The notes: generated by a model not told the origin, from the letters alone. A DNA stretch of 64,000 nucleotides from Paenibacillus sp. PK3_47 (GCF_023520895.1 NZ_CP026029.1:4774001-4838000); one strand, 5' to 3'; positions 53,773 to 63,571 are shown, counted from the stretch's first letter. Made by a program: numbers and translations.

Positions 53773-53916
53773 ATGCCAAAGAGCCAAAAGCCAAAGGTGC
53801 AAGAAAATTACCAGACTCCGAACGAAAAATACGATGCTGAGTTTGCTGTTGAGAACAACGGCCTGACTAAGCAAAGCAATACAATTGCCAAGCCGGTGCA
53901 AAAACCGCAACAATAA
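53773..53916 (+). CDS. 47-residue small spore protein candidate (gamma-SASP-like)
   Basis: Product of 47 residues, starting MPKSQKPKVQENYQTPNEKY, then DAEFAVENNGLTKQSNTI and a PVQKPQQ tail. The stretch YDAEFAVENNG...KQ resembles the repeated EFASETNAQQVRKQ block of gamma-type acid-soluble spore protein, and the Gln/Asn/Lys-rich make-up fits. If so, it would be degraded at germination as an amino-acid store. GGGAGG lies 9 bases before the ATG and a terminator follows within 40 bases. The family call is by similarity of one block, so moderate. Confidence 0.6.
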   Translation: MPKSQKPKVQENYQTPNEKYDAEFAVENNGLTKQSNTIAKPVQKPQQ

Positions 53917-53955
53917 TGCTGCAGGTGCCGCAGGCATTTCTATGAAGCTTTACAG

Positions 53956-53983
53956 AGACTGTCCTTCGGGGCAGTCTTTTTTT
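53956..53983 (+). terminator. Terminator after the small spore protein gene
   Basis: AGACTGTCC-TTCG-GGGCAGTCT with a seven-base T-run; a stable UUCG tetraloop hairpin. Confidence 0.9.
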
Positions 53984-54154
53984 ATGGCTCCGGATATCCG
54001 GCATTTAAATTAACTATATATTCCTGCACCTCAGTCCGGAGACCGAGGCCTGTTTCCTTCCCGCGCCGCTGTTTTGAAATCCCCCTTTCCTGTAGACTAA
54101 GGACATAGGAATGAACATAGCGGAAATTACATCAATTTAAAGGGGAAATGAAGG

Positions 54155-55213
54155 ATGAAAAGAAGGTTCACCAGCCAGGTCCTCGGCGGTCTGATCCTGA
54201 TCGGACTGGGTGCCCTGTTTCTGATGAGACAGCTGGGATATACCGATTTCAGCATCGGCTCGCTGATCTCTGATTATTGGCCGGTTGTGCTCATTTACAT
54301 GGGAGTGCAGAATCTGCTGACTACCAATGAAAAGGGTTCAGGCGGTTCATCGGTTTTCTGGGGCTTATTCTATCTGGCTCTTGGCGCTTACTTTCTGGGA
54401 CGCAACCTGGACTGGTTCGATGTTTCGGCCGGAGACTTCTTCAAGCTGCTTATACCGGTCATGCTGATCGGCGGAGGGTTGTATGTAATCTTCAAGCCGC
54501 GTGACCACACGCCGCCCGTGCCTCCGGTACCGCCTGCGCCGCCTGAACCGCCGGGATTTTATCCGCCGAAATCAGGTCAGAGCGATGTGGAGCCGCCGGG
54601 ACCGCTGGAGTCTACACTCGATGAACAGTTTGAACAGAAATTCGGCAAGCCGGCCGGTCAGCGTGACTGGAACGATTACCTGAATAAAGATCAATCTGAT
54701 GAAGAAGAAGAACCGGCTGAAGAATCACGCCGGCATGATCACCGTGAGCGTCACGAACGCCGGAAGCAGGAGCGTTATGCCCGCAGACACGGCGAGTGGC
54801 ATCAGGAATTTCACGATTCAGCAGATCATAAGGATACGACTAACCGTACCGCTTTTATTGGTGATGTCCACATGGGCCGGGAGCATTTCCAGCTTAAAAA
54901 CACGAATATCTCCCAAGTCATCGGCGACACTGTGCTGGACTTGACGAACGCGCAGATTCCTTACGGTGAGACCAAAATCAACATCTCTGCGTTTGTCGGC
55001 GATATTAAGGTGTACATTCCTGAGGATATGGACCTGGGGGTCCGTGTGAACAGCAGCTCCTTTATCGGGGATATGCAGGTACTGGAACAGACGCGCAGCG
55101 GGTTCATGAGCAGCGTGGAATGCAAGACCCCTTACTATAAGGAAGCCGGCAAAAAAATCCGGATTAACGTCAGCGCCTTTATCGGTGACATCAAAGTTAA
55201 ATCGGTGGGCTAG
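54155..55213 (+). CDS. liaF: LiaF-type envelope-stress regulator with long linker
   Basis: 352 residues. Four N-terminal membrane helices (about 8-26, 40-56, 67-84, 94-113) are followed by a Pro-rich stretch (about 118-135), an acidic then basic charged linker (about 180-225, EEEEPAEESRRHDHRERHER), and a C-terminal DUF2154 domain (about 235-352) with repeated FIGD/FVGDIKV turns. LiaF inhibits the kinase LiaS when no cell-envelope antibiotic stress is present. B. subtilis LiaF is about 240 residues, so the extra linker is unusual. AAGGGGAAATGAAGG precedes the ATG. liaS begins 2 bases after the stop. Confidence 0.9.
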   Translation: MKRRFTSQVLGGLILIGLGALFLMRQLGYTDFSIGSLISDYWPVVLIYMGVQNLLTTNEKGSGGSSVFWGLFYLALGAYFLGRNLDWFDVSAGDFFKLLIPVMLIGGGLYVIFKPRDHTPPVPPVPPAPPEPPGFYPPKSGQSDVEPPGPLESTLDEQFEQKFGKPAGQRDWNDYLNKDQSDEEEEPAEESRRHDHRERHERRKQERYARRHGEWHQEFHDSADHKDTTNRTAFIGDVHMGREHFQLKNTNISQVIGDTVLDLTNAQIPYGETKINISAFVGDIKVYIPEDMDLGVRVNSSSFIGDMQVLEQTRSGFMSSVECKTPYYKEAGKKIRINVSAFIGDIKVKSVG

Positions 55214-55215
55214 GG

Positions 55216-56253
55216 ATGGGGACGATCTTCAGCAATACCAAATGGATGCTGCTGCTGTATTTTCTGCTAAGCGGAGGTGTGGCAGCAGGGTTGATGTATG
55301 CCGGTACATGTCTTGGCTATATCGAGGTGGTGGATTACCGCATGTGGGTGTATCTCTGCCTCGGGATCGTACTGTTCACAGTGATTATCGGCTATATCGC
55401 CGGCCAGCGTATTCAGCGCCGGATTGATCTTCTGGATCTGAATATGCTGCAGGTTGCCAAGGGCAATCTGTCTGTACGCATGCCGGAGACCGATGACCAG
55501 TCTTTTGCACGGGTGTACCATGAATTCAACATGATGATGGAAGCCGTCGAGAACAAAATGCAATTGCTTCAGCGGATGGGGGAGCAGGAGGTTATCGCCA
55601 AAGAAAAAGCAGCGGAGAGCGGAGTACTGGAAGAGCGGAGGCGGATGGCCCGGGATCTGCATGATACGGTGAGCCAGCAGCTTTTTGCGATTCATATGTC
55701 CGCTTCTTCACTGCCTAAGGTGCTGGAACGCAATGCGGAGCAGGGCCATGCGGTGATGGAGCAGTTGATCACCATGTCCCAGATGGCACAGAAGCAGATG
55801 AGGGCGCTGATCGCCCAGCTGCGTCCGGTAGAGCTTGAGGGACGCAATCTGTTCGAGGCGCTGGAAAAATGGTTTCCGGATTACTGCCGCCAGAACGGGC
55901 TTAAAGGCGTAAAGGAGCTTGAGCTGCAGGGCGAGCTGTCGGAGGCTATCGAGCATCAGCTGTTCCTGATCATTCAGGAAGCGATGGCCAATATCGTCAA
56001 ACACGCAGGCGCGCGGGTGGTCAGCCTGTCGCTGCGCGAGGTGCCGAGACAGGTTGTGCTGAGCATCAGCGATGACGGCCAGGGGTTCGAGCATGTGCAG
56101 CATAAGCAGGGCTCTTACGGTCTTACGACGATGCGTGAACGCGCGGAAAAGCTTGGCGGACAAGTGGAAATTATCAGCCGCAGAGGAGCGGGTACAACGA
56201 TCCGCGTACATATACCAAAGTTTGTTCAGGGCAATCAGGAACAGGAGGAATAG
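55216..56253 (+). CDS. liaS: LiaS-type sensor histidine kinase
   Basis: 345 residues. Two membrane helices (about 10-28 and 45-63) flank a very short extracytoplasmic loop, so it is an intramembrane-sensing kinase. A HAMP-like segment, a HisKA_3 domain with phospho-acceptor H149 (ERRRMARDLHDTVSQQL), and an HATPase_c domain (EAMANIVKHAG, DDGQGF, GLTTMRERAE) follow. It responds to cell-wall antibiotics together with LiaF. The gene is tightly placed between liaF and liaR. Confidence 0.93.
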   Translation: MGTIFSNTKWMLLLYFLLSGGVAAGLMYAGTCLGYIEVVDYRMWVYLCLGIVLFTVIIGYIAGQRIQRRIDLLDLNMLQVAKGNLSVRMPETDDQSFARVYHEFNMMMEAVENKMQLLQRMGEQEVIAKEKAAESGVLEERRRMARDLHDTVSQQLFAIHMSASSLPKVLERNAEQGHAVMEQLITMSQMAQKQMRALIAQLRPVELEGRNLFEALEKWFPDYCRQNGLKGVKELELQGELSEAIEHQLFLIIQEAMANIVKHAGARVVSLSLREVPRQVVLSISDDGQGFEHVQHKQGSYGLTTMRERAEKLGGQVEIISRRGAGTTIRVHIPKFVQGNQEQEE

Positions 56254-56256
56254 AAG

Positions 56257-56910
56257 ATGAGTGTCATAAAGGTGCTGCTGGTGGACGATCATGATATGGT
56301 CCGGATGGGGCTCAAAACTTATCTTATGCTGGACCCCAGCTTTGAGGTTATAGGGGAAGCCGCCAACGGGCAGGAAGCACTGGCGATGCTGCGCGAAGGA
56401 GGGCAGGAGGGATTGCCTGATCTGGTGCTGATGGACCTGATGATGCCGGTAATGAACGGTGCAGAGACCACCAGGGCAGTGCTTGCTGAATTTCCCGGCC
56501 TCAAAATCGTCATCCTCACCAGCTTCCTGGAGGATGATCTTGTCGTAGATGCGATTGAAGCCGGAGCAGTCAGCTATGTGCTCAAAACCGTGTCGGCCGA
56601 GGAGTTAATCTACGCACTGCAGGGTGCGTTCCGCGGAATGCCGGTAATGACCGGAGATGTCTCGCAGGCACTGACCCGGGGGATCCGGCAGCGGACGGTC
56701 CAGGGGGATTCTTCCGGTCTCACCGAACGTGAGAAAGAAGTGCTTCTGCTTATAGCTGAAGGGAAAACCAACAAAGACATCGGCGAGGAGCTGCATATCA
56801 GCATTAAGACCGTAAAGACCCATGTCAGCAATCTGCTGATGAAATGCGAGCTGGATGACCGCACGCAGCTGGCCATCTATGCGCACCGCAAAGGCTGGGC
56901 CCAAGGTTAA
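56257..56910 (+). CDS. liaR: LiaR-type response regulator (LuxR family)
   Basis: 217 residues. A receiver domain with D60 (LVLMDLMMPVMNG) and K in SYVLKTVS is followed by a LuxR-type helix-turn-helix (about 150-210: LTEREKEVLLLIAEGKTNKDIGEELHISIKTVKTHVSNLL). It is phosphorylated by LiaS and acts on envelope-stress genes. The ATG is 3 bases after the liaS stop. liaH and liaI, the main targets in B. subtilis, are not in the window. Confidence 0.94.
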   Translation: MSVIKVLLVDDHDMVRMGLKTYLMLDPSFEVIGEAANGQEALAMLREGGQEGLPDLVLMDLMMPVMNGAETTRAVLAEFPGLKIVILTSFLEDDLVVDAIEAGAVSYVLKTVSAEELIYALQGAFRGMPVMTGDVSQALTRGIRQRTVQGDSSGLTEREKEVLLLIAEGKTNKDIGEELHISIKTVKTHVSNLLMKCELDDRTQLAIYAHRKGWAQG

Positions 56911-56948
56911 GCCCCAGTCCTGAGTATCTGATATTGCTCTTATATTCT

Positions 56949-56981
56949 GCCCGGCGCGAAGCTTCGCGTACGGGCTTATTT
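56949..56981 (+). terminator. Hairpin after liaR
   Basis: GCCCG...CGGGC encloses the perfect palindrome CGCGAAGCTTCGCG; TTATTT follows. Possible terminator of liaFSR, with a weak T-tract. Confidence 0.6.
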
Positions 56982-57146
56982 CTGTTGTCCCAAGGCCTGA
57001 TCGTACAGCGCTTTCCGTACCGTTTATCTTTTATCTCAGTTTAAATTGTTTTTAATGTAGACTTAAGGTTTAAAGTACAAAATAAGAACAAGAAGTACGA
57101 CAATACTCCTTGTCAGACTGACAAGGCAACAGGAGGAACGAAAACC

Positions 57147-58823
57147 ATGGACGACAACAACAAAAACAACTTCAATCGCGATAATGGGCCAGCTCGGGAT
57201 CGGGAATGGGATAGCAACAATAACACTGACAGCAGTAATGAGTACAACAGAAGCAGCGACTACAGCAATAATAATTCTGATGAACAGGGAGCTTCAACCT
57301 ATTATTCTTATGGACCGTTTAAATCTATGAATAAGGACGAGATGAATACGGAGGGGACTCCAGGCTACAACCGGATGGAGGGAGAGCGGGTAGAAATCAC
57401 TGCACCGCAGCCGGTTAAGCCGCTTCCCTACAGCTCCTCCCCGCGCACAGGCGGTTATGACGGCAACGGCGGACGGGGCGGCGGCAGCGGTTCAGACGGC
57501 GGCAACGGCTGGCAGTATAACCGCAAGCCCAAAAAACCGGTAAAAGCCGTATTGGTCTCTTTTCTGGCAGGGATGGTTGTCCTCTCAGGCTCCATGTTCA
57601 TGGCAGACCGCGGCAACTGGTTCACTGGCGGCCAAGCGACCATCGCCGCAGTAACGAGCCCGGCAGCCAAGACAGCGAACGGCAGTGCGACAATCACGCC
57701 TTCAACCACAACGACAGCCCTTGTGACCGGATCAGGTGATGTATCCAGTGTTGTAGACGGTGTTGGACCGGCTGTTGTCAAAATTGAAACGCTGGTGAAC
57801 GCAAGCTCAGGACGCAGTTCGTCCCGCTCAAATCTGAGTGATCCGTTCTCGCAATTTTTCTTCGGTGACCAGTTCGGGGGCAGCGGATCTTCCGGGTCAG
57901 GGCAGGATTCCCAGTCCGGTTCAGATTCGAATTCCACGCAGCTGATCCCTGCGGGAATCGGAACAGGCTTTATCTATGAATCTTCGGGTTATATTCTGAC
58001 CAACCAGCACGTTATTGACGGTGCGGATGTGATCCAGGTAACCGTTGACGGTACAACCAAGCCTTATGAAGCAAAGCTGCTCGGCTCCAGCAAGGATCTG
58101 GATCTGGCTGTGCTCAAGATTGAAGGAACAGACTTCCCGACAGTAGCGCTGGGCGATTCCGACAGCATCAAGGTCGGTTCAGAAGTCGTAGCTATCGGCA
58201 ACCCGCAGGGCTTTGACCATACGGTTACTGCAGGGGTACTGAGTGCGAAGGGCCGCAGCATTGATATCAATGAGGAAGACGGCAGCGGTACCCGCAACTA
58301 TAAGAACCTGCTGCAGACTGACGCATCGATCAATCCCGGTAACTCTGGCGGACCGCTGCTCAACATGAACGGCCAGGTTATCGGAATGAACGTAGCCGTG
58401 AGTGCTGACGCCCAGGGTATCGGCTTTGCCATTGCGGTAAATACGATCAAAGAGGTCGTTGATAAGCTGGAAGCCAACCAGGAAATTCCGAAAGAGCCGG
58501 TTCCGTTTATCGGCGCATCGCTGATGACCATTACAGATGAAGTAGCCAGACAAATGGGTACTGACCTTACTGAAGGCTCTGTAGTAGCTGAGATTGTCTT
58601 CAAATCGCCTGCCTACACAGCAGACCTGCGTCCTTACGATATTATCACGGGCGTGAACGGTACGAACTATGCAACCAGCCAGGATCTGATTACCTATATC
58701 CAAACTCTGAAGGTTGGCGACCAGGTAACACTGAATGTTGTCCGTGACGGTAAAAAGCTGGAGCTACCGGTGACCATCGGCAACAAAAATGACTTTGATA
58801 CCACACAAACTCAAGAACAGTAA
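57147..58823 (+). CDS. htrA: HtrA/DegP-type membrane serine protease
   Basis: 558 residues. A cytoplasmic Asn/Ser/Gly-rich tail of about 130 residues precedes one membrane helix (133-152), so the protease faces outward. The trypsin-like triad is H288 (LTNQHVIDG), D319 (DLDLAVLKI) and S400 (NPGNSGGPL), followed by a PDZ domain (about 460-545). It degrades or refolds misfolded secreted proteins. Most of the first 120 residues are low-complexity, and the linker between helix and protease is Ser/Thr-rich. AACAGGAGG precedes the ATG. It lies between liaR and an OmpR-type pair, perhaps as a target of one of them. Confidence 0.94.
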   Translation: MDDNNKNNFNRDNGPARDREWDSNNNTDSSNEYNRSSDYSNNNSDEQGASTYYSYGPFKSMNKDEMNTEGTPGYNRMEGERVEITAPQPVKPLPYSSSPRTGGYDGNGGRGGGSGSDGGNGWQYNRKPKKPVKAVLVSFLAGMVVLSGSMFMADRGNWFTGGQATIAAVTSPAAKTANGSATITPSTTTTALVTGSGDVSSVVDGVGPAVVKIETLVNASSGRSSSRSNLSDPFSQFFFGDQFGGSGSSGSGQDSQSGSDSNSTQLIPAGIGTGFIYESSGYILTNQHVIDGADVIQVTVDGTTKPYEAKLLGSSKDLDLAVLKIEGTDFPTVALGDSDSIKVGSEVVAIGNPQGFDHTVTAGVLSAKGRSIDINEEDGSGTRNYKNLLQTDASINPGNSGGPLLNMNGQVIGMNVAVSADAQGIGFAIAVNTIKEVVDKLEANQEIPKEPVPFIGASLMTITDEVARQMGTDLTEGSVVAEIVFKSPAYTADLRPYDIITGVNGTNYATSQDLITYIQTLKVGDQVTLNVVRDGKKLELPVTIGNKNDFDTTQTQEQ

Positions 58824-58842
58824 TCTCACACCGGACGGTAAA

Positions 58843-58878
58843 AGCACAAACGGAAGGGGCAACCCTTCCGTTTGTGCT
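58843..58878 (+). terminator. Hairpin after htrA
   Basis: AGCACAAACGGAAGGG pairs perfectly with CCCTTCCGTTTGTGCT (16 bp) around GCAA. The T-run is missing, so it may be a weak terminator or an mRNA-stabilising stem. Confidence 0.55.
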
Positions 58879-58955
58879 GCTGCCGGAGGTTAATTTGAGC
58901 AGCATGTTCGTGCTACAATACAGATATATACGACTTGAACAATGGGGGCTGCTAC

Positions 58956-59645
58956 ATGCGACCGAATATCCTGATTATTGATGACGATGAAAAAATTATT
59001 TCCATGCTGCGCCGCGGTCTTGCTTTTGAAGGCTATGATGTAAAAACTGCAGTCAACGGAGCGGACGGCCTGCGGGCTATTCTGACCAGTGATCCCGATG
59101 TGGTAATTCTTGATGTGATGATGCCGCAGGTGGACGGTTTTGAAGTGTGCCGGCGTCTGCGGGAGGGTGGGAGCAACGTTCCCGTGCTGATGCTGACGGC
59201 CAAAGATGAAATTGAGCACCGGGTCAAAGGGCTTGATCTGGGGGCTGACGATTATCTTGTGAAGCCTTTTGCCCTGGAGGAGCTGCTGGCCCGGGTTCGC
59301 GCGCTGCTCCGCCGCAAAAGCGAGCAGGGCGGAGGCTCTGAGCAGGCCGTGACTTATGAGGATCTGACGCTTGACGTGGATTCCCGTGAAGTAACCCGCG
59401 GCGGCAAACGCCTGGAGCTCACAGCGAAGGAGTTCGAGCTGCTGCATCTGTTCATGCAGAACCCGAAGCGCGTGTTATCCCGCGATCTCATTATGGATAA
59501 AATTTGGGGGTATGATTACAGCGGCGAATCCAATGTACTGGAAGTGTATATTGCCATGCTGCGCCAGAAGACGGAAGAGCATGGCGGCAAACGGTTGATT
59601 CAGACCATCCGGGGAGCCGGTTATATTTTAAGAGGTGACAATTAA
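58956..59645 (+). CDS. OmpR-family response regulator
   Basis: 229 residues. The receiver domain has D53 (VVILDVMMPQVDGF) and K in LVKPFALEEL, followed by a winged-helix OmpR DNA-binding domain (about 130-228: ELTAKEFELLHLFMQNPKRVLSRD, YIAMLRQKTEEHGG). ATG 58956 is chosen because GGGGG stands before it; the frame to 58935 has no site. Its stop is immediately followed by the histidine-kinase gene. Adjacent to htrA, it resembles CssR of the secretion-stress system by position only. Confidence 0.93.
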   Translation: MRPNILIIDDDEKIISMLRRGLAFEGYDVKTAVNGADGLRAILTSDPDVVILDVMMPQVDGFEVCRRLREGGSNVPVLMLTAKDEIEHRVKGLDLGADDYLVKPFALEELLARVRALLRRKSEQGGGSEQAVTYEDLTLDVDSREVTRGGKRLELTAKEFELLHLFMQNPKRVLSRDLIMDKIWGYDYSGESNVLEVYIAMLRQKTEEHGGKRLIQTIRGAGYILRGDN

Positions 59646-59646
59646 T

Positions 59647-61095
59647 ATGTCTATTAAATTGCGGCTGACAGCCTGGTATTCAGGGATTTTGGCCGTTATG
59701 CTGCTGGCTTTATCAGCCGCAATTTACGGTTTTGTCTATTATAATACGTATGGTGATTTGAAGGACCGGCTAATCAAGCAGGCATCGCAGGTGGAACCCA
59801 AAGCAGGGTTGAACTATGACGGCACATGGCAGCAGATCCTCCGGGGGCCTGCAGGCCAAAGCTTATTTGCCCAATTGTACATTTACGACCTCCAACAAAT
59901 GATCCCCAGCCCGAATATGACAGAGATTCAGCTGGAGTTTAAGGTTCCGGCGAAGGATGTCGTCAAAAATCAGCAGGGATTTCTTCAGGCGTCTTATAAC
60001 GGAAATCCCTTTCTGATCTATCAGCAGGCAGTGGATGTGACGACCCTTAACGGAAACTTGCCGGCTGTGCTTCAGGTAGCAGTGTATACTGGGGAGCAGG
60101 TTACGATGCTGAACCGGCTGCAGAACATCCTGCTGGTAGGCTCTTTTGCGACGCTGATCGCTGCCTTCACCTTCGGCCTGTTCCTGGCCCGCAAGTCAAT
60201 GAGTCCCATCGGCATGGTTATTGAGGCGGCAAACGGCATCCAGACCGGTAATGACCTCAGCTCCCGGATCGAGTACAACGGTCCGCCGGATGAGATCGGC
60301 CGGCTCATTGAAACCGTCAACAATATGCTTGGCCGGATGGAGGGGGCTTATAGAGAGCTTGAAGAATCCTATGCCACCCAGCGCCGCTTTGTGTCCGACG
60401 CCTCTCACGAGCTGCGTACACCGCTTACGACGATCCGCGGCAACATCGATCTGCTGCAGAAAATCTGGGAAATGGAGCCGGGGGAAAGCCGGATGACGGA
60501 GGCGGAGATCCGCCAGCTGTCGGTAGAGTCGGTGAAGGATATTGCCGATGAATCCAAGCGGATGAGCCGGCTTGTCGGCGATATGCTCTCACTCGCCCGT
60601 GCGGACACCGGGCGGACCTTTGACAAGGAGCCTGTAGCACTGGAGCCGATGATGACCGAGGTAGCCCGCCGGGCCTCTTTCCTGCCGCGCCAGGCGGAAT
60701 GGTCTGTCGGGAATATGGGGCATTTGAACGGCAAGTATGTTGTCGGTAACAAGGATTATCTGCAGCAGATGCTGTTCATCTTTATTGATAATGCCTTTAA
60801 GTACACCCCTTCCGGTGTAGTTACGCTGGATAGCGTCTTTTATCAGAACCAGGTGGGCATACGGATTACGGATACCGGGATCGGGATGGACAAGGACGAG
60901 GTGCCGCATATCTTCGAACGCTTCTACCGGGCGGATGAGTCACGGGGAATTACGGAAGGAATCGGGCTGGGTCTGTCCATCGCCAAATGGATTATTGATG
61001 AACACGGCGGCTCTGTAGAGGTGGTTACCCGCCAGGGGGAAGGGACGACTTTTGTCATCTGGCTGCCGCTTCTCTTTGCTCCGCCGCTGGAATAG
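59647..61095 (+). CDS. HAMP-type sensor histidine kinase
   Basis: 482 residues. Membrane helices at about 8-30 and 160-180 flank a 130-residue outer domain. HAMP (about 182-235), HisKA with H254 (VSDASHELRTPLTTIRG), and HATPase_c (NAFKYTP, TDTGIGMDKDE, ESRGITEGIGLGLSI) follow. The partner is the OmpR-type regulator directly upstream. ATG 59647 follows the regulator stop at once; a GTG at 59635 would overlap it. The ligand of the outer domain is unknown; with htrA next door, misfolded secreted proteins are a reasonable guess. Confidence 0.93.
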   Translation: MSIKLRLTAWYSGILAVMLLALSAAIYGFVYYNTYGDLKDRLIKQASQVEPKAGLNYDGTWQQILRGPAGQSLFAQLYIYDLQQMIPSPNMTEIQLEFKVPAKDVVKNQQGFLQASYNGNPFLIYQQAVDVTTLNGNLPAVLQVAVYTGEQVTMLNRLQNILLVGSFATLIAAFTFGLFLARKSMSPIGMVIEAANGIQTGNDLSSRIEYNGPPDEIGRLIETVNNMLGRMEGAYRELEESYATQRRFVSDASHELRTPLTTIRGNIDLLQKIWEMEPGESRMTEAEIRQLSVESVKDIADESKRMSRLVGDMLSLARADTGRTFDKEPVALEPMMTEVARRASFLPRQAEWSVGNMGHLNGKYVVGNKDYLQQMLFIFIDNAFKYTPSGVVTLDSVFYQNQVGIRITDTGIGMDKDEVPHIFERFYRADESRGITEGIGLGLSIAKWIIDEHGGSVEVVTRQGEGTTFVIWLPLLFAPPLE

Positions 61096-61154
61096 GGTAT
61101 AATTAGACGGGTCCTATAACAGCCGTCATTGACAGCAGAAAGCCGGTGAAATAC

Positions 61155-62111
61155 ATGGAAGTCATCAAAATTTCTCCCCGGGGTTATTGCTACGGTGTCG
61201 TCGATGCCATGGTAATGGCGCGGCAGGCCGCGCAAAATCTTGACCTGCCCCGGCCGATTTATATACTTGGCATGATTGTGCACAACAGCCATGTCACGAA
61301 TTCTTTTGAGGACGATGGAATTATAACGCTCGACGGGCATAACCGCCTGGATATTCTGGACAAAGTGGACAGCGGTACCGTTATTTTTACTGCACACGGT
61401 GTATCGCCAGAGGTGCGCAGACTGGCCCGTGCCAAAGGGCTGACCACTGTTGATGCCACCTGTCCGGATGTAACCAAAACCCATGACCTGATCAAAGAGA
61501 AGGTCGAAGAAGGCTACGAGATCATTTATATCGGGAAGAAGGGGCATCCGGAGCCGGAAGGTGCTGTCGGTATCGCGCCTGAACATGTCCATCTGATCGA
61601 GAAGGAAGAAGATATTGCAGGGTTGTCCATTCCCTCCTCGCGTATTGTCATTACAAATCAGACGACGATGAGCCAGTGGGATATCAAGCATATCATGAAG
61701 AAGCTGCTGGAATCCTTCCCGGGCGCCGAAGTCCACAATGAGATCTGTATGGCTACCCAGGTGCGCCAGGAAGCTGTGGCAGAACAGGCCGGGCAGTGTG
61801 ACCTGGTCATTGTTGTCGGCGACCCGAGAAGCAACAACTCCAACCGCCTGGCCCAGGTTTCCGAGGAGATTGCCGGAGTGCCTGCCCACCGGATATCCGA
61901 TGTGTCCGAGCTGAATATTGAGTGGCTCAAGGGGGTTGCCAAGGTCGGCGTCACCTCAGGTGCTTCAACGCCTACTCCGATCACCAAGGAAGTCATCAAT
62001 TACCTCGAGCAGTATGATCCTGCACTGCCGGAGACATGGGAAATCAAACGTACAGTGAATATGTCAAAGCTGCTGCCTCCGGTCAAGAGCAAGACTGCCA
62101 GCACAACTTAA
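61155..62111 (+). CDS. ispH: 4-hydroxy-3-methylbut-2-enyl diphosphate reductase (IspH)
   Basis: 318 residues, cytoplasmic iron-sulfur enzyme at the last step of the MEP route to isoprenoids. The cluster ligands are C12 (GYCYGVV), C103 (DATCPDVTK) and C198 (NEICMATQ). Other conserved parts: [25 protein letters not shown] and SGASTP. ATG 61155 is chosen; GTG 61146 is in frame nearby. The reductase feeds the menaquinone side-chain supply noted with mqnC, although they are not linked. A strong terminator follows. Confidence 0.97.
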   Translation: MEVIKISPRGYCYGVVDAMVMARQAAQNLDLPRPIYILGMIVHNSHVTNSFEDDGIITLDGHNRLDILDKVDSGTVIFTAHGVSPEVRRLARAKGLTTVDATCPDVTKTHDLIKEKVEEGYEIIYIGKKGHPEPEGAVGIAPEHVHLIEKEEDIAGLSIPSSRIVITNQTTMSQWDIKHIMKKLLESFPGAEVHNEICMATQVRQEAVAEQAGQCDLVIVVGDPRSNNSNRLAQVSEEIAGVPAHRISDVSELNIEWLKGVAKVGVTSGASTPTPITKEVINYLEQYDPALPETWEIKRTVNMSKLLPPVKSKTASTT

Positions 62112-62146
62112 TCAGTATAAAGTAATGAACTTATAGATAATTATGA

Positions 62147-62193
62147 AGAGCACAAAAACCCGTGAATTGGGATTTTTGTGCTCTTTTTTTTTT
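62147..62193 (+). terminator. Terminator after ispH
   Basis: AGAGCACAAAAA-CCC and GGG-A-TTTTTGTGCTCT form a long stem, followed by nine T. Confidence 0.93.
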
Positions 62194-62350
62194 GGGATAT
62201 TTATGGCGAAAAGCGGAATCAAGTTGACGGTAAGCCAAATATGATGTAAAATCGCTTTAGTGCTTAAAAGCGTACACGCGTCGTAGTGTGATAGTGTTTA
62301 TTGCCTATATGAAATTGTTGAATAATAACAGCCAAAAGGGGAGTTCTAAT

Positions 62351-63397
62351 ATGATCGTTATTACATCCAATCAAACACCGCAGGATCAGGTCAATGATAT
62401 CATTGCCGTCATCGAAAAAGAAGGGCTGCAGGTCCATCTGTCACGCGGAGCGGACCACACGGTTATCGGTCTGATCGGCGGCGTAACACCTAAGCTTGCC
62501 GAGCATCTGCGCCAGATGAAGGGCGTAGAGAATGTCGTGAAAATTTCCAAGTCCTACAAGCTGGCCAGCCGTGACTTCCATCCTGAAGATACGATTATCG
62601 ATATCAAAGGCGTGAAGATCGGCGGAGAAAATCTGGTTATCATGGGCGGTCCATGCGCTGTTGAATCCCCTGAACAGATTGATGAAATTGCCCGTCTTGT
62701 CAAGGCTTCCGGCGGCCAGGTGCTGCGCGGGGGAGCGTTCAAGCCGCGCACCGGTCCTTACAGCTTCCAGGGTGTAGGTGTGGAAGGCCTCACCATGATG
62801 GCTGAAGCCGGCAAACGCCACGGCCTGCTGACCATTACTGAAGTGATGACGCCGGAGTATGTGGATATTTGCGCCGAGCATGCGGACATTCTGCAGGTCG
62901 GTACCCGGAACATGCAGAACTTTGACCTGCTGCGCAAGCTGGGCACCTGCGGACGTCCGGTGCTGCTCAAACGCGGCTTCAGCGCGACCTACGATGAGCT
63001 TCTGAATGCGGCGGAGTACATCCTTGCCGGCGGCAACCGTGACGTCATGCTCTGTGAGCGCGGAATCCGAACATTCGAGACTTACACCCGGAATACACTG
63101 GATCTGTCAGCTATCCCGGTTCTGCAGAACCTGAGTCATCTTCCTGTGATTTCCGATCCGAGCCATGGCACCGGGCGGCGTGAGCTGGTTGCGCCGATGG
63201 CCAAAGCTTCCGTAGCAGCTGGTGCAAACGGGCTGATTATTGAAATGCATACAGATCCCGACAACTCCATGACCGGTGACGGGGTGCAGTCCCTGTTCCC
63301 CGAGCAGTTCGACAGCCTGCTGAGAGACCTGGAAAAGCTTGCCCCGCTTGTGGGACGCAAGTTCTCGGAAGCTCTTGAGCCAGCGGCTCTGGTCTAA
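62351..63397 (+). CDS. aroF: 3-deoxy-7-phosphoheptulonate synthase (AroF/AroA-I beta type)
   Basis: 348 residues. It joins phosphoenolpyruvate and erythrose-4-phosphate at the entry of the shikimate route. It belongs to the type I-beta enzymes with an N-terminal ferredoxin-like regulatory domain (about 1-70) that can bind Tyr/Phe for feedback inhibition, then a TIM barrel with [39 protein letters not shown] and [12 protein letters not shown] 62351 has AAGGGGAG; the open frame to 62288 has no site. It is placed alone after ispH and before glnA. Confidence 0.96.
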   Translation: MIVITSNQTPQDQVNDIIAVIEKEGLQVHLSRGADHTVIGLIGGVTPKLAEHLRQMKGVENVVKISKSYKLASRDFHPEDTIIDIKGVKIGGENLVIMGGPCAVESPEQIDEIARLVKASGGQVLRGGAFKPRTGPYSFQGVGVEGLTMMAEAGKRHGLLTITEVMTPEYVDICAEHADILQVGTRNMQNFDLLRKLGTCGRPVLLKRGFSATYDELLNAAEYILAGGNRDVMLCERGIRTFETYTRNTLDLSAIPVLQNLSHLPVISDPSHGTGRRELVAPMAKASVAAGANGLIIEMHTDPDNSMTGDGVQSLFPEQFDSLLRDLEKLAPLVGRKFSEALEPAALV

Positions 63398-63571
63398 TGC
63401 AAGACAGCTGTTAAAGTACGCGGCAGTCCTCTTTTCCCGCTTACGGGCGAGGCAAGGGGGCTGTTTTTGTATACTGTAAAATGAATGTAACGGCACGGCT
63501 TGTTCCAACTGTATTTTTCACTAAAGCGTCAGAATATCTTACATTGTCTTCAAAAATACCTGACATAAGCA

